This document shows positions 55,876 through 64,000 of a stretch of 64,000 nucleotides of DNA, in pieces (position 1 is the first letter of the stretch; each line of letters starts with the position of its first letter). This DNA is from Kribbella sp. VKM Ac-2569 (GTDB lineage Bacteria; Actinomycetota; Actinomycetes; Propionibacteriales; Kribbellaceae). The stretch spans positions 496,001 to 560,000 of the forward strand of contig NZ_SGXJ01000002.1 of the NCBI RefSeq assembly GCF_004216905.1, given 5' to 3'. The notes beneath the pieces were generated by a model. It had not been told where the DNA came from and did no database searches. It saw only the letters and a program-made list of their open reading frames with translations. A program made the position numbers and the translations under genes.

Positions 55876-56853
55876 TCAGTCCACCAACGTCCGGCCGGTC
55901 AATCTCAAGAACACGTCTTCGAGAGTGGAGCGGCGTACCAGGACGGCGGCCGGTTCCAGGCCGCGCTCGTGGACGGCGGCGACCGCGCGCTCGCCGTCGT
56001 CGGTGTAGAGCAGCAGCCGGTCCGGCAGTACTTCGATGCGCTGGGCGAGGTCCTCGACCTTGCCGGCCAGGGCGTCGTGGTCGGCGAGCATCACGTCCGG
56101 CCCGAACCGCAGCTCGGTCACCTCACGTGTCGAGTAGTCGCGGATCAGGTCGGCCGGGGATCCCTCGGCCGCGATCAAGCCGCCGTCCATCACCACGAGC
56201 CGGTCGCACAACTGCTCGGCCTCGTCCATGTAGTGCGTGGTGATGATCAGCGTGACGCCGGCCTGTTTGAGCCGGAACAGCTTGTCCCACAACAGATGCC
56301 GGGCCTGCGGGTCGAGTCCGGTGGTCGGCTCGTCCAGCAGCAACAGGTCGGGCTTGCTGACCAGCGAGCGCGCGATCGTCAGCCGGCGCTTCATCCCGCC
56401 GGACAGCTCGTCGACCTTGACCTTCGCCTTCTCGGTCAGCGCGACGAACTCGAGCAGCTCGTCCGCGCGCTCGCGGCACTCGGCCCGGCTGAGACCGAAG
56501 TACCGCCCGTAGATCGTCAGGTTCTCCCGGACGGTGAGCTCGGTGTCGAGGGTGTCGTCCTGCGGGCAGACGCCGAGCCGCGCACGGATCGACGGCCCGT
56601 CGGCAGCCGGGTCCAGGCCGAGGATCTTGAGCGTGCCGCCGCTGATCGGTGAGACCGCGCCGATCATCCGCATCGTCGACGACTTGCCCGCACCGTTCGG
56701 CCCGAGGAACCCGAAGGCCTCACCCCGCCACACGTCCAGGTCGATGCCGCGAACCGCCTCGAAGTCGCCGTACGACTTACGCAGCCCACGAACATGAACC
56801 AAAGACTCCCGCTGCTCACTCACCTGCCCGACACTAGACGCACCGTCAGACAC
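55876..56853 (-). CDS. ABC exporter ATPase (NodI/DrrA-like)
   Basis: 325 aa. Walker [11 protein letters not shown] at 51-60, signature ELSGGMKRRLTIA, Walker B LLLLDEPTTGLDPQAR, H-loop IITTHYMDEAEQL. The C-terminal extension ends VRRSTLEDVFLRLTGRTL. It powers the two adjacent permeases. Confidence 0.95.
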   Translation of the reverse strand: MSDGASSVGQVSEQRESLVHVRGLRKSYGDFEAVRGIDLDVWRGEAFGFLGPNGAGKSSTMRMIGAVSPISGGTLKILGLDPAADGPSIRARLGVCPQDDTLDTELTVRENLTIYGRYFGLSRAECRERADELLEFVALTEKAKVKVDELSGGMKRRLTIARSLVSKPDLLLLDEPTTGLDPQARHLLWDKLFRLKQAGVTLIITTHYMDEAEQLCDRLVVMDGGLIAAEGSPADLIRDYSTREVTELRFGPDVMLADHDALAGKVEDLAQRIEVLPDRLLLYTDDGERAVAAVHERGLEPAAVLVRRSTLEDVFLRLTGRTLVD

Positions 56854-56871
56854 TTTCCTCCGCGTTTCTCG

Positions 56872-57600
56872 TCAGCCTCTTCCTACGTACGGCATGCCGG
56901 CGGCCATGACTGTCAGGGTCGGGACTGCGACGGAGGTCGGTAGTTCCGCGATCTGCACCACGAAGTCGGCCACGATCTTCGGGTCGAATGTCGGCTCGAC
57001 CGCGATCGAACCGTCCGGCTGGAGGACGCCCTGTTTCATCCGGGCGGTCATCGGGGTCGATGCGTTGCCGATGTCGATCTGGCAGGCGGTGATGCCGTGC
57101 GCGCGCCCCTCGAGTTCGAGGCCCTTCGTCAGCCCACTGATCGCGTGCTTCGAAGCGGTGTACGCGATCCCCTGCGGCCGCGGTACGTGCGCCGAGATCG
57201 ACCCGTTGTTGATGATCCGCCCGCCCTTCGGGTCCTGCCGCAGCATCACGTCGTACGCCGCCTGCGCGCAGAGGAACGACCCGGTCAGGTTGGTGTCCAC
57301 CACCTGCCGCCAGTCCTCCTCACGCACGTCCTGTACCGCCGCGGCCGGGGACCCGGTGCCCGCGTTGTTCACGAGTACGTCGACCCGCTCGAGCCCCCCG
57401 AAGAACCGCCGTACCGCCTCCCCGTCAGCCACATCCAGTACGGCGAGATCGACCCGGCCATCGCCGAGCGCGACCGTCTCGCGCAGCTTGTCCTCCGTCC
57501 GCCCGGTCACCCACACCTGGAACCCGGCCCTCGCCAACGCCAGAGCCATCTCCCGCCCCAGCCCTGACCCACCACCGGTAACCACCGCAACCCGCGTCAT
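56872..57600 (-). CDS. Short-chain dehydrogenase/reductase
   Basis: 242 aa classical SDR. TGGGSGLG (8-15) binds NAD(P), NNAG at 78-81, catalytic Ser near 134, Tyr147 and Lys151 (YTASK). It lies 18 bases upstream of the ATPase and overlaps the CPBP gene by four bases. Substrate unknown. Confidence 0.93.
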   Translation of the reverse strand: MTRVAVVTGGGSGLGREMALALARAGFQVWVTGRTEDKLRETVALGDGRVDLAVLDVADGEAVRRFFGGLERVDVLVNNAGTGSPAAAVQDVREEDWRQVVDTNLTGSFLCAQAAYDVMLRQDPKGGRIINNGSISAHVPRPQGIAYTASKHAISGLTKGLELEGRAHGITACQIDIGNASTPMTARMKQGVLQPDGSIAVEPTFDPKIVADFVVQIAELPTSVAVPTLTVMAAGMPYVGRG

Positions 57601-58370
57601 GCCGCCACCCTTCTATCTCGCCGGACTGCCGTCCAGGATGGCAGCAACGCCGCAGCGACCGCAGTGAGGACCAGGAACTCCAGCCAGACCCCCTGGCCGA
57701 GCGGAGGAACCAGCTCCTCCGTGAGGTTCCACGCCGCGTGCAGCAGGATCGCCGCCGGCACGCCTCCCCGCAGGCGTTCGCTAACGAACAGCATCACGAA
57801 GGTCAGCGGGAAGAGCTCCAGGAAGAACGTCAGCCCCTCCTGTGTGAACAGCCCGTCGTCGTGCTGACCTGTCGCGTTCAGGAAATACAGGGGCAGATGC
57901 CACACGCCCCAGGCCGCTCCCAGCACCACGGTCGTCCCGAGCGGCCCGAAGTACTCACGTAGTCGCGGCTGCACGTACCCACGCCACCCGAACTCCTCCG
58001 ACACCGGACCAGCCAGGAACGTGTACGCCGCAGCGCCGAGCACTCCCCCAGCACCAGAGATGACCGACGCGGCGTGATCGGGCAACGCCGGCAAGTCCCC
58101 CATCAACGCCGACGCCACGAGCGGCGGCAGCGCACCGAGTACGACGGCAGCGACCGGCCACACCAGCGACCACCGGACGACGCGCCGGCGCTCCCGGTAC
58201 CGCAGCCACATCACCAACGCGGCCAGCGACGGCCCCGACGCCGCCAGCGCGAACACGAGACTGCCTGCGCCCTCATCCGGATTCACACCGAGTACGCCGA
58301 GCACTCCCCAGGGCACCCAGGTCAGGACGAGACAGATGACACCGAACTCCAGCAGCCGCCGCTTGATCAC
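57597..58370 (-). CDS. CPBP family intramembrane metalloprotease
   Basis: 257 aa from a GTG at 58368-58370, about eight helices. The Abi/CAAX motif GPVSEEFGWRG has Glu125, Glu126 and Arg130; further ligands are His158 in GVWHLPLYFLN and the C-terminal HAAWN. Homologues process prenylated or bacteriocin-like substrates or give immunity. First gene of the minus-strand array that ends with the HExGH triplet. Confidence 0.9.
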   Translation of the reverse strand: MIKRRLLEFGVICLVLTWVPWGVLGVLGVNPDEGAGSLVFALAASGPSLAALVMWLRYRERRRVVRWSLVWPVAAVVLGALPPLVASALMGDLPALPDHAASVISGAGGVLGAAAYTFLAGPVSEEFGWRGYVQPRLREYFGPLGTTVVLGAAWGVWHLPLYFLNATGQHDDGLFTQEGLTFFLELFPLTFVMLFVSERLRGGVPAAILLHAAWNLTEELVPPLGQGVWLEFLVLTAVAAALLPSWTAVRRDRRVAA

Positions 58371-58595
58371 CGCCCAGCCTCCTGGCCGGACCAGCGGACC
58401 GGCGAGGGTACTGGACCGACCCTTCGGCGTGGTGCCAGCACCACCTCGCACCGATCCGCGTCACAAAACGCCGCCGCCGGCCGTCGAATTACTGTCCGCA
58501 CCTTCCGTCCACTGCGGACAGTGATCATCCGGCGACCGAGAGCAAATGAGTGGCGACTCACTGGAAGACCTTGGAAAGTCATTTGCGTGTATCAC

Positions 58596-58625
58596 GCAAG
58601 CATGTATATGCTTGCAGCATGCAAG
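58596..58625. promoter_or_regulatory. Overlapping palindromes at the marR start
   Basis: GCAAGCAT-GTAT-ATGCTTGC (58596-58615) and CTTGCA-GCA-TGCAAG (58611-58625) overlap and cover the ATG at 58619. Typical of MarR autoregulation. The remaining 58371-58595 gap holds the divergent promoters. Confidence 0.65.
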
Positions 58626-59221
58626 TAAACGACGCGTACACCCCACAGACCCCCATCGAGGGCGTCATGCACGCGTTCACCCGGATCGGGCGCCGCCTGA
58701 AGGCCAAGCAGCCCGGCGACACACTCGACCACAGCGCGCACGTCGTGCTGTTCGCGCTGCGGTGCAACGGCGCCCTGCGGCTGTCCGACCTGGCCGGAAA
58801 GCTCGAGCTCGACGCCTCCACCGCGAGCCGCCACGTGCGGTCCCTGGAGCAGCTCGGACTGATCCGCCGCTCCCCCGACCCGGACGACGGACGCGCGTTC
58901 CGCGTCGAGCTCACCGAGCAGGGCATCGAGCAGTGGGAGGCCAGTGCCCGGCACCGGATGGAGCTGCTCAACGCCGCCATGGAGGGCTGGTCCGAGGAGG
59001 ACGTGCAGACCTTCGAGCGGCTGATGACCCGCTTCGCGGACGGCGTCGCCGCCCGCACCGAGGCCCCCAGCAGCGCCGCCTGGGCCGACAAGGGCTGGGC
59101 CGCGGTCGCCCCGCGACTGCAGTCCGCCGCGGCAGAGCGCCGTACCGAACAAGACTCCGCGACCGGCAGCGATCCTGCCGCCCGCGAGAACAACGACAAC
59201 AACCTGGAGAGCACCAGATGA
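58619..59221 (+). CDS. MarR family regulator
   Basis: 200 aa from the ATG at 58619 (an earlier ATG at 58550 would read through the operator). Winged helix: LRLSDLAGKLELDASTASRHVRSLEQLGLI with wing PDPDDGRAFRVELT. A long helical C-terminus, rich in Glu and Asn (ENNDNNLEST), is unusual for MarR. Its stop overlaps the MFS start as ATGA. Confidence 0.9.
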   Translation: MQVNDAYTPQTPIEGVMHAFTRIGRRLKAKQPGDTLDHSAHVVLFALRCNGALRLSDLAGKLELDASTASRHVRSLEQLGLIRRSPDPDDGRAFRVELTEQGIEQWEASARHRMELLNAAMEGWSEEDVQTFERLMTRFADGVAARTEAPSSAAWADKGWAAVAPRLQSAAAERRTEQDSATGSDPAARENNDNNLESTR

Positions 59222-60828
59222 GCACCACAGAACCCGCCACCGCCGGCGGGGCTGCACCAACCGACGGTGGTCCCAACTACCTGTCCCACAAGCAGATCCT
59301 GGTCGTCCTCGGTGGACTGATGGCCGGCATGTTCCTCGCCGCCCTCGACCAGAGCATCGTGGGTACGGCGCTGCCGCGGATCGTCAGTGACTTCAACAGC
59401 CTGGACAAGCTGTCCTGGGTGGTCACGGCGTACCTGCTGACGTCGACCGCCTCCACGCCGCTGTGGGGCAAGGTCTCCGACCTCTACGGCCGGCGGCCGC
59501 TGTTCATCGCGGCGATCGTCACCTTCCTGGCCGGCTCGGTGCTGGCCGCGCTGTCGCAGAACATCGAGATGCTGATCGGCTTCCGGGCCGTCCAGGGACT
59601 GGGTGCCGGCGGCCTGATGTCGCTCGCGTTCGCCACCATCGGCGACGTGATCCCGCCGCGCGAGCGCGGTAAGTACATGGGGTACTTCGGTGCCGTCTTC
59701 GGTCTGTCCTCGGTGGCCGGCCCGCTGCTCGGCGGTCTGCTCACCGACGGTCCCGGCTGGCGCTGGATCTTCTGGATCAACCTGCCGATCGGCCTGGTTG
59801 CCCTGGGCGTCGTCGGCGCGGTCCTGAAGCTGCCGCACGTGAAGCGCTCGCACAAGATCGACTACCTCGGCGCCTCCACGGTCGCCGCTGCCGTCACCTC
59901 GCTGCTGCTGGCCGTCTCCTGGAGCGGCCCGACCAACGGCTGGGGTACCACCACCACGATCGCTCTGCTGGTCGCGTCCGTCGTACTGGCCGTCGCGTTC
60001 GTGCTGATCGAGCTGCGGGTGGCCGAGCCGATCATCCCGATGGACCTGTTCAAGGGCCGGATCTTCTCCGGGTACGCCGGATTCGCGTTCCTGCTCGGCT
60101 TCGCGATGTTCGGTGCGCTGATCTTCCTGCCGCTGTACCTGCAGGCGGTCAAGGACATGTCCCCGACCCGCTCCGGCCTGGCGCTGCTGCCGATGATCGT
60201 CGGTATCTTCTCCGCCTCGATCCCGAGTGGTCAGCTGATGAGCAAGACCGGCCGGTACAAGATCTACCCGATCATCTCCGCGGTCATGGTCGGCGCCGCG
60301 ATGGTGCTGCTGTCCACGCTGAGCATGAACACGCCGTACTGGCAGCTCGCGATCTACATGTTCGTGATGGGCGCCGGCCTGGGCCTGTCGATGCAGATCA
60401 CCGTCACCGCGGCGCAGAACAGCGTGCCCCGGCAGCACATGGGCACCGCGACCTCGTCGATGACCTTCTTCCGCTCCATGGGTGGCGCGATCGGTACGGC
60501 GGTCTACGGCGCCGTGCTGACCACCCGGCTGAAGGACCACCTGACCGACATCGTCCCGAACGCCGCGCAGGGCATGGTCGACGGACTGGCCAAGGCGGCG
60601 AACAGCGTCCAGGCGCTGCACGCCCTGAAGCCGCCGATGAAGGGCTGGGCCCTCCAGGGTCTGGTCGACGCGATGGGCGACGTGTTCCTGGTCTCCCTGC
60701 CGTTCCTGGCGATCGCTCTGATCCTCGCGGTCATCACGCCGGAGCAGCGGCTGGCCGGCCGCGACGACGGCCCGAAGGCCGAGGGCGAGGAGTCGCTGGA
60801 GTCCTCCGCCGCCGCGGCAATGCACTAG
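59218..60828 (+). CDS. DHA2-family MFS drug efflux transporter
   Basis: 536 aa, 14 helices. LDQSIVGTALPRIVSDFNS (motif D1), GKVSDLYGRRPLFI (motif A) and AGPLLGGLLTDGPGWRWIF (motif C) place it with MDR EmrB/LfrA exporters. Operon with the MarR gene and a strong terminator. Confidence 0.95.
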   Translation: MSTTEPATAGGAAPTDGGPNYLSHKQILVVLGGLMAGMFLAALDQSIVGTALPRIVSDFNSLDKLSWVVTAYLLTSTASTPLWGKVSDLYGRRPLFIAAIVTFLAGSVLAALSQNIEMLIGFRAVQGLGAGGLMSLAFATIGDVIPPRERGKYMGYFGAVFGLSSVAGPLLGGLLTDGPGWRWIFWINLPIGLVALGVVGAVLKLPHVKRSHKIDYLGASTVAAAVTSLLLAVSWSGPTNGWGTTTTIALLVASVVLAVAFVLIELRVAEPIIPMDLFKGRIFSGYAGFAFLLGFAMFGALIFLPLYLQAVKDMSPTRSGLALLPMIVGIFSASIPSGQLMSKTGRYKIYPIISAVMVGAAMVLLSTLSMNTPYWQLAIYMFVMGAGLGLSMQITVTAAQNSVPRQHMGTATSSMTFFRSMGGAIGTAVYGAVLTTRLKDHLTDIVPNAAQGMVDGLAKAANSVQALHALKPPMKGWALQGLVDAMGDVFLVSLPFLAIALILAVITPEQRLAGRDDGPKAEGEESLESSAAAAMH

Positions 60829-60872
60829 GCGCGTCACCGAACTGAGACCGAACGACGGTTGACCTACCCGAC

Positions 60873-60902
60873 AGCCGCCCTGGGAAGCTTCCCAGGGCGG
60901 CT
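60873..60902 (+). terminator. Terminator of the MarR-MFS operon
   Basis: A 30-base perfect palindrome (60873-60902; starts AGCCGCCCTGGGAA) followed by GTTCTTTG. Confidence 0.85.
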
Positions 60903-60994
60903 GTTCTTTGTGCCGTCCACGAGCATGACGTCCGCCTGACCCCTCCGGGGACTTAGTTTCGACACGTACCGCAACGACAGGGACTGCCGCACGG

Positions 60995-61588
60995 ATGAAG
61001 ACACTTGACCGGCCGCTGGACGACGACGACCGCGCGATGGCCGACATCGCCGAGGTCCGCGACTGGCGGCGCCTTGCCGGCCCGCAGGCGGGCGAGACCG
61101 GGCCGCTCCCGGTCCGCCGCCTGATTCGTCGCGTGAAGTCGGGGACGAACTGGAAGCCGTGGCCGATCAACCGCCGTACGGTGATCGACGACCAGCTCGA
61201 CGGCTGGGGCTTCCTGACCCGCCGCAACACCGAGCTCGCGGTGTACGACGACCAGGTGCTGCCGCACAGCCCGTTCAGCGGCTGGGTCGCGTTCGCGATC
61301 GAGCCCGCGGACGTCGGCGACGCGGCCGCCGGGCTCGACGAGCACTGGCCCGTGAAATTCGACCTCGCCTGCCGGCACTGGGGACAGCCGTCGTACGTCG
61401 GACTTGAGAGCAAGACCGGTTTCGAGGACGACTGGGCCCCCGGCGCCGGTACCGACCGCCGCCATCTGGCGGTCTGGACGCCCCCGGGCGCCGAGATCCA
61501 CCTGTACAGCAACAAGCCGACGGCGAAACCGCTGTCGGTGTCGGTCGGAATCAACTACACCGTCTACCTCAACGAGGAGGGGACATGA
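60995..61588 (+). CDS. Unrecognised protein, paralogue 1 of the 4-gene operon
   Basis: 197 aa. N-terminal MKTLDRPLDDDDRAMADIAE, DWRRLAGP, NWKPWP, then GW.AF.I.P and AGLDEHWP. It matches the 193-aa protein at 61995 in order and motif (DRPL.(E/D)DE, W(R/K)PWP, DEWGPGAG/DDWAPGAGT, RHLA.W, LFS.KPS). No signal or TM. Family not recognised; no function assigned. Confidence 0.78.
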   Translation: MKTLDRPLDDDDRAMADIAEVRDWRRLAGPQAGETGPLPVRRLIRRVKSGTNWKPWPINRRTVIDDQLDGWGFLTRRNTELAVYDDQVLPHSPFSGWVAFAIEPADVGDAAAGLDEHWPVKFDLACRHWGQPSYVGLESKTGFEDDWAPGAGTDRRHLAVWTPPGAEIHLYSNKPTAKPLSVSVGINYTVYLNEEGT

Positions 61589-61896
61589 GGACAGCAGAGA
61601 ACCGGGCCCGCGAAGGCCAGCGCGACGTCATGTTCACGAACGGGTCGGACCCCGCCCCCACCGGCAGTGTCTCGGAGGCGAGGCTCACCGGGCTCAAGCA
61701 CGAACGCCTCGCAGCCGCGGGCGGGCGAGCGGGCCTGTCCCCGGACCTGACCAGGAGCGTCCAGGCGGCAAGGCTTCCGCCGGTCGGCCCGGGCCAGGCA
61801 CGCTCCGGCGACACTTCCGGCGTACGCCACGAATCCAGCCGGTTCGAGCGCGGCACCGGCACCGGGACCGGCAAGAACTCCACGCCCGAACGCTAG
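61585..61896 (+). CDS. Small low-complexity protein within the operon
   Basis: 103 aa, rich in Arg, Gly, Ser and Pro with no clear helices or fold; it looks disordered (GSVSEARLTGLKHERLAAAGG). ATG overlaps the previous stop as ATGA. Its reality rests on coupling, codon position and GC pattern, and is moderate. Confidence 0.5.
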   Translation: MRTAENRAREGQRDVMFTNGSDPAPTGSVSEARLTGLKHERLAAAGGRAGLSPDLTRSVQAARLPPVGPGQARSGDTSGVRHESSRFERGTGTGTGKNSTPER

Positions 61897-61994
61897 ACCA
61901 GAACACCCGAATCAGCAGGTCAGGAGACTGACCTCGTCGCGCCCTACGGTGGCCGACGAAGGCTTGAGCACTGACGGAAGGAACAAGCCCGGAA

Positions 61995-62576
61995 ATGAAA
62001 ACCATGGACAGGCCACTCGACGAGGACGAGGCGGCGTTCGCCGACTTCGCCGAGGTCCCCGACTGGCGTGCCATCGCGGGCCCGAACAACGACGCCAGCG
62101 GACCGGATGTCGTCCGGGCGATCGTGCAGCGGGTCACCGCGGCCACCGACTGGAAGCCCTGGCCGCTCGCGGCGGGCGAGCAGATCGACCCGGTGCTGGC
62201 GTCGTGGGGGTTCACCACCAAGCGCGGCAGCACGATCGTCGTGTTCCCCGGCATGGCGTACGCCGATGCGCTCAACAGCGGATGGTGCGCGTACCAGCTC
62301 GGCCCGGACGACACGGCGGAGGCCGAGGCCGGGCTCGACGCGCATTGGCCGGACCACGTGGCGCTGGCCCGCAAGTACTTCGGCGAGCCGGACTACGTCA
62401 GTGACGACAGCAACCCGAACTTCCTCGACGAGTGGGGCCCGGGAGCCGGCGCGGACAAGCGCCACCTCGCCACCTGGCTCCTCAACGGCGCCCATCTGCG
62501 GCTGTTCAGCACCAAGCCGAGCCGGGACCCACTGACCCCCGCGGTCGGTGTCAGCTACGCGATCTACATCGACTAG
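61995..62576 (+). CDS. Unrecognised protein, paralogue 2 of the 4-gene operon
   Basis: 193 aa, MKTMDRPLDEDEAAFADFAEV at the start, then TDWKPWPL, GWCAYQLGPDD, LDEWGPGAGADKRHLATW and a final YAIYID. Paralogue of the protein at 60995-61588. Eight bases precede the last gene. Soluble and acidic; function unknown. Confidence 0.8.
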   Translation: MKTMDRPLDEDEAAFADFAEVPDWRAIAGPNNDASGPDVVRAIVQRVTAATDWKPWPLAAGEQIDPVLASWGFTTKRGSTIVVFPGMAYADALNSGWCAYQLGPDDTAEAEAGLDAHWPDHVALARKYFGEPDYVSDDSNPNFLDEWGPGAGADKRHLATWLLNGAHLRLFSTKPSRDPLTPAVGVSYAIYID

Positions 62577-62584
62577 GAGACGCC

Positions 62585-63736
62585 ATGACGACACCATCGG
62601 AAGGCCGCCCCGGCTGGGAGCAGGGCAGCTGGGGCCAGTCCATGGACTGGCTGAGCAATCTGTCCGAACAGCAGCAGGAGAACCTCCGGACATTCGTGGG
62701 AATGACGCCGGATCAGCGGCAGGCTGCGACTGCGTTCGTGAACCTCGACGACCGCCAGCAGGCGAACCTGATGCGAGCGGCGAACTCGGACCCGCTGAAG
62801 GACCGCGTGTCCAACGCGATCCGCGGCGCGGTCGCACGGGTCCACCTGACGTACGACCGGACCCAGACGAGGCTGAGCGAGATGGCCACGTCCCTGGCCA
62901 GTCAGGGCCGGCAGTACCGCGACGCCGCTGTCACCGGCGTCCGTGACGCTCGGGACACCGTCGTACAAGGTGCACGGGATGCGCGGGACACCGTCGTACA
63001 GGGTGCACGGGACGCTCGCGACACCGTCGTACAAGGCGCCCGGGACACGCGGGACACGGTTGTGCAGGGCGCGCGCGGCGCCCGGGACCGGGTCGAGGAG
63101 CTCGGCCAGCAGGCCGTCGGCGCCTACGAGACCGGCCGGGACCGGGTTGTGGACGCGGCCCAGCGCGGGCAGGTCCGGCTCGACCAGGCCTGGCAGAGTG
63201 GCGCCGACCGTGTCGGCGAGATGCGGGACTCGGTTGTCCAGGGTGCCCGGGGCGCGCGGGACACGGTTGTGCAGGGCGCGCGCGACGGCCGCGACGCGGT
63301 CGTCGGCGCCGGGCGGGACGCGATGGCCGCCGGCCGGAACGCTGCCGCCAAGGCGGGCCGTTGGTTCGAGGGCAAGTTCAACAACGCCATGGTGAAGGCC
63401 GAGAGCTCGCTGGCCAGCTACAACGCCGGCCGGCACGACCCGGAACTCGGCGCGAACACGATCAGCGCGAAGGACCGTACGGAGATGGCGCAGAAGTTCA
63501 GCGCCGCCATGTCCGCTCCGACTCTGGAAGAGCGCAACCAGATCATCCAGGGCATGGCCCAGTCGTCGCAGGCCCAGATGGACGCGCAGAACTCCGCGCT
63601 CCGCGCCCTGGGTGGCGTGGCCCCGGCCGCAGGCGCCATCCCCCAGGGGGCCACGCAGACGCAGCAGCCGACGGAGCAGGCCGCCACCACCAACCTGCAG
63701 AAGAACAACGACAACAAGGGCATCGGCGGTCGCTGA
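62585..63736 (+). CDS. Long amphipathic protein with 11-residue repeats
   Basis: 383 aa. Residues 1-60 are Gln-rich (SEQQQENLRTFVGMTPDQRQ). Four tandem copies of an 11-mer like DARDTVVQGAR occupy 121-164, with further copies near 215-240. An 11-residue period suits amphipathic helices of the LEA/apolipoprotein type that lie on membranes. The C-terminus (about 285-383) is Ala/Gln/Asn-rich. No signal peptide. It ends the operon before a terminator. Confidence 0.82.
   Translation: MTTPSEGRPGWEQGSWGQSMDWLSNLSEQQQENLRTFVGMTPDQRQAATAFVNLDDRQQANLMRAANSDPLKDRVSNAIRGAVARVHLTYDRTQTRLSEMATSLASQGRQYRDAAVTGVRDARDTVVQGARDARDTVVQGARDARDTVVQGARDTRDTVVQGARGARDRVEELGQQAVGAYETGRDRVVDAAQRGQVRLDQAWQSGADRVGEMRDSVVQGARGARDTVVQGARDGRDAVVGAGRDAMAAGRNAAAKAGRWFEGKFNNAMVKAESSLASYNAGRHDPELGANTISAKDRTEMAQKFSAAMSAPTLEERNQIIQGMAQSSQAQMDAQNSALRALGGVAPAAGAIPQGATQTQQPTEQAATTNLQKNNDNKGIGGR
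62945..63076 (+). repeat. Four 33-bp tandem repeats inside a coding region
   Basis: Four in-frame 33-bp units starting at 62945; the shared core GACACCGTCGTACA recurs in three with minor changes. Third-codon positions vary, so the peptide rather than the DNA seems under selection. Confidence 0.85.
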
Positions 63737-63757
63737 CCTCGATCACCCGAAGCACCA

Positions 63758-63796
63758 CGGCAGACGCCGCCGAGCCTGGCTCGGCGGCGTCTGCCG
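63758..63796. terminator. Bidirectional terminator
   Basis: 19-base complementary arms (63758-63776 and 63778-63796) between convergent genes, followed by TTGTGT on the plus strand. Confidence 0.85.
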
Positions 63797-63813
63797 TTGT
63801 GTACCCGGGGTAG

Positions 63814-64000
63814 TCAGTCGGTATGGGCGGCCTGGGCGGTGGTGTCCTCCACTTGCTGATGGCGGCGTCTGGGGAGGGGTCTTGGAGGTTCGGGGTCTAC
63901 GTCGTGGCCGGCCAGGTGGTTGACGATGGCGTTCAGGACGGCGGCAGTCGGGACCGCTACCAGGGCGCCGACGATGCCGGCGATGACCACGCCGGTGGCG
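63814..64000 (-). CDS. AI-2E family transporter, C-terminal end (cut by window edge)
   Basis: The last 61 residues are visible: TGVVIAGIVGALVAVPTAAV then LNAIVNHLAGHDVDPEP and a basic tail. IVGALVAVP is the last-helix signature of AI-2E/PerM-type exporters. The remainder is beyond position 64000. Confidence 0.85.
   Translation of the reverse strand, partial: ATGVVIAGIVGALVAVPTAAVLNAIVNHLAGHDVDPEPPRPLPRRRHQQVEDTTAQAAHTD

Noticed and set aside
58579..61554. Very long open frame on the minus strand
   Set aside because: It is antisense to the MFS gene and its MarR; the translation is Arg/Gly/His-rich with no motifs, a common artefact of very high GC.
62945..63320. CRISPR-like or VNTR array
   Set aside because: The 33-bp repeats have no spacers and are in frame within a continuous coding region, so they are protein repeats.

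Overview
The window is 64 kb of very GC-rich DNA with GTG and TTG starts, ATGA-type gene overlaps and almost no intergenic space. A mycothiol S-conjugate amidase (mca) beside a DUF4307 protein and greA, a DUF1707 protein, a PIN-PhoH protein and several DrrA/DrrB-type exporters all point to a high-GC actinobacterium. A soil Nocardioidaceae such as Kribbella is my best guess, but that is inference. I see no rRNA, tRNA, CRISPR array, transposase, integrase or prophage gene. The stretch looks chromosomal, with core and accessory genes mixed.

Layout. 1-1.5 kb: a TetR-controlled flavodoxin-like oxidoreductase and a Gdx/SugE-type small multidrug transporter. 1.65-9.5 kb: a MobA-like protein, a DUF4245 protein, glpX with a PfkB sugar kinase, a GntR regulator diverging from a leucine leader peptide and a short leuA, then an ABC ATPase and membrane proteins. 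10-11.8 kb: a HigBA-type toxin-antitoxin pair with its operator, and a DUF1707 protein. 11.9-16.3 kb: both kinds of fumarase, class I (iron-sulfur) and class II. 16.4-26 kb: a spermidine-synthase-like protein, a two-component system, a GH29 fucosidase-like enzyme, a secreted lytic transglycosylase, phoH, a cis-prenyltransferase and hemolysin III. 26-34.7 kb: a MarR/phosphotransferase pair, a lipoprotein, two adjacent secreted proteases (M28 and M4) with near-copy C-terminal domains, a YyaL-type thioredoxin-domain protein and a nitroreductase. 34.7-39.7 kb: CopD, mca, DUF4307, a membrane-anchored HEFTH peptidase candidate and greA.

39.7-49.7 kb holds three regulator/transporter modules: a DrrAB exporter with TetR and glyoxalase genes facing an MFS exporter across twin operators; a CopC-CopD copper module preceded by a small His-rich exported protein; and a DHA2 efflux pump facing a MarR gene across three copies of a 12-bp palindrome. 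49.7-58.4 kb holds a second phosphotransferase, a perfect 25-bp inverted repeat, and an eight-gene minus-strand array (CPBP protease, SDR, ABC ATPase, two permeases, three tandem HExGH-motif paralogues). 58.6-63.8 kb holds a MarR-MFS operon and a four-gene operon of unknown function whose last gene carries exact 33-bp (11-residue) repeats. The window ends inside an AI-2E-type transporter gene.

Best candidates for undescribed biology are the HExGH triplet with its ABC exporter, the 11-mer-repeat operon, and the leaderless Leu-rich leader with a switchable hairpin ahead of a leuA that lacks its leucine-sensing domain. A genome-scale curiosity is that five convergent gene pairs end on one shared 4-bp CTAG or TTAG.
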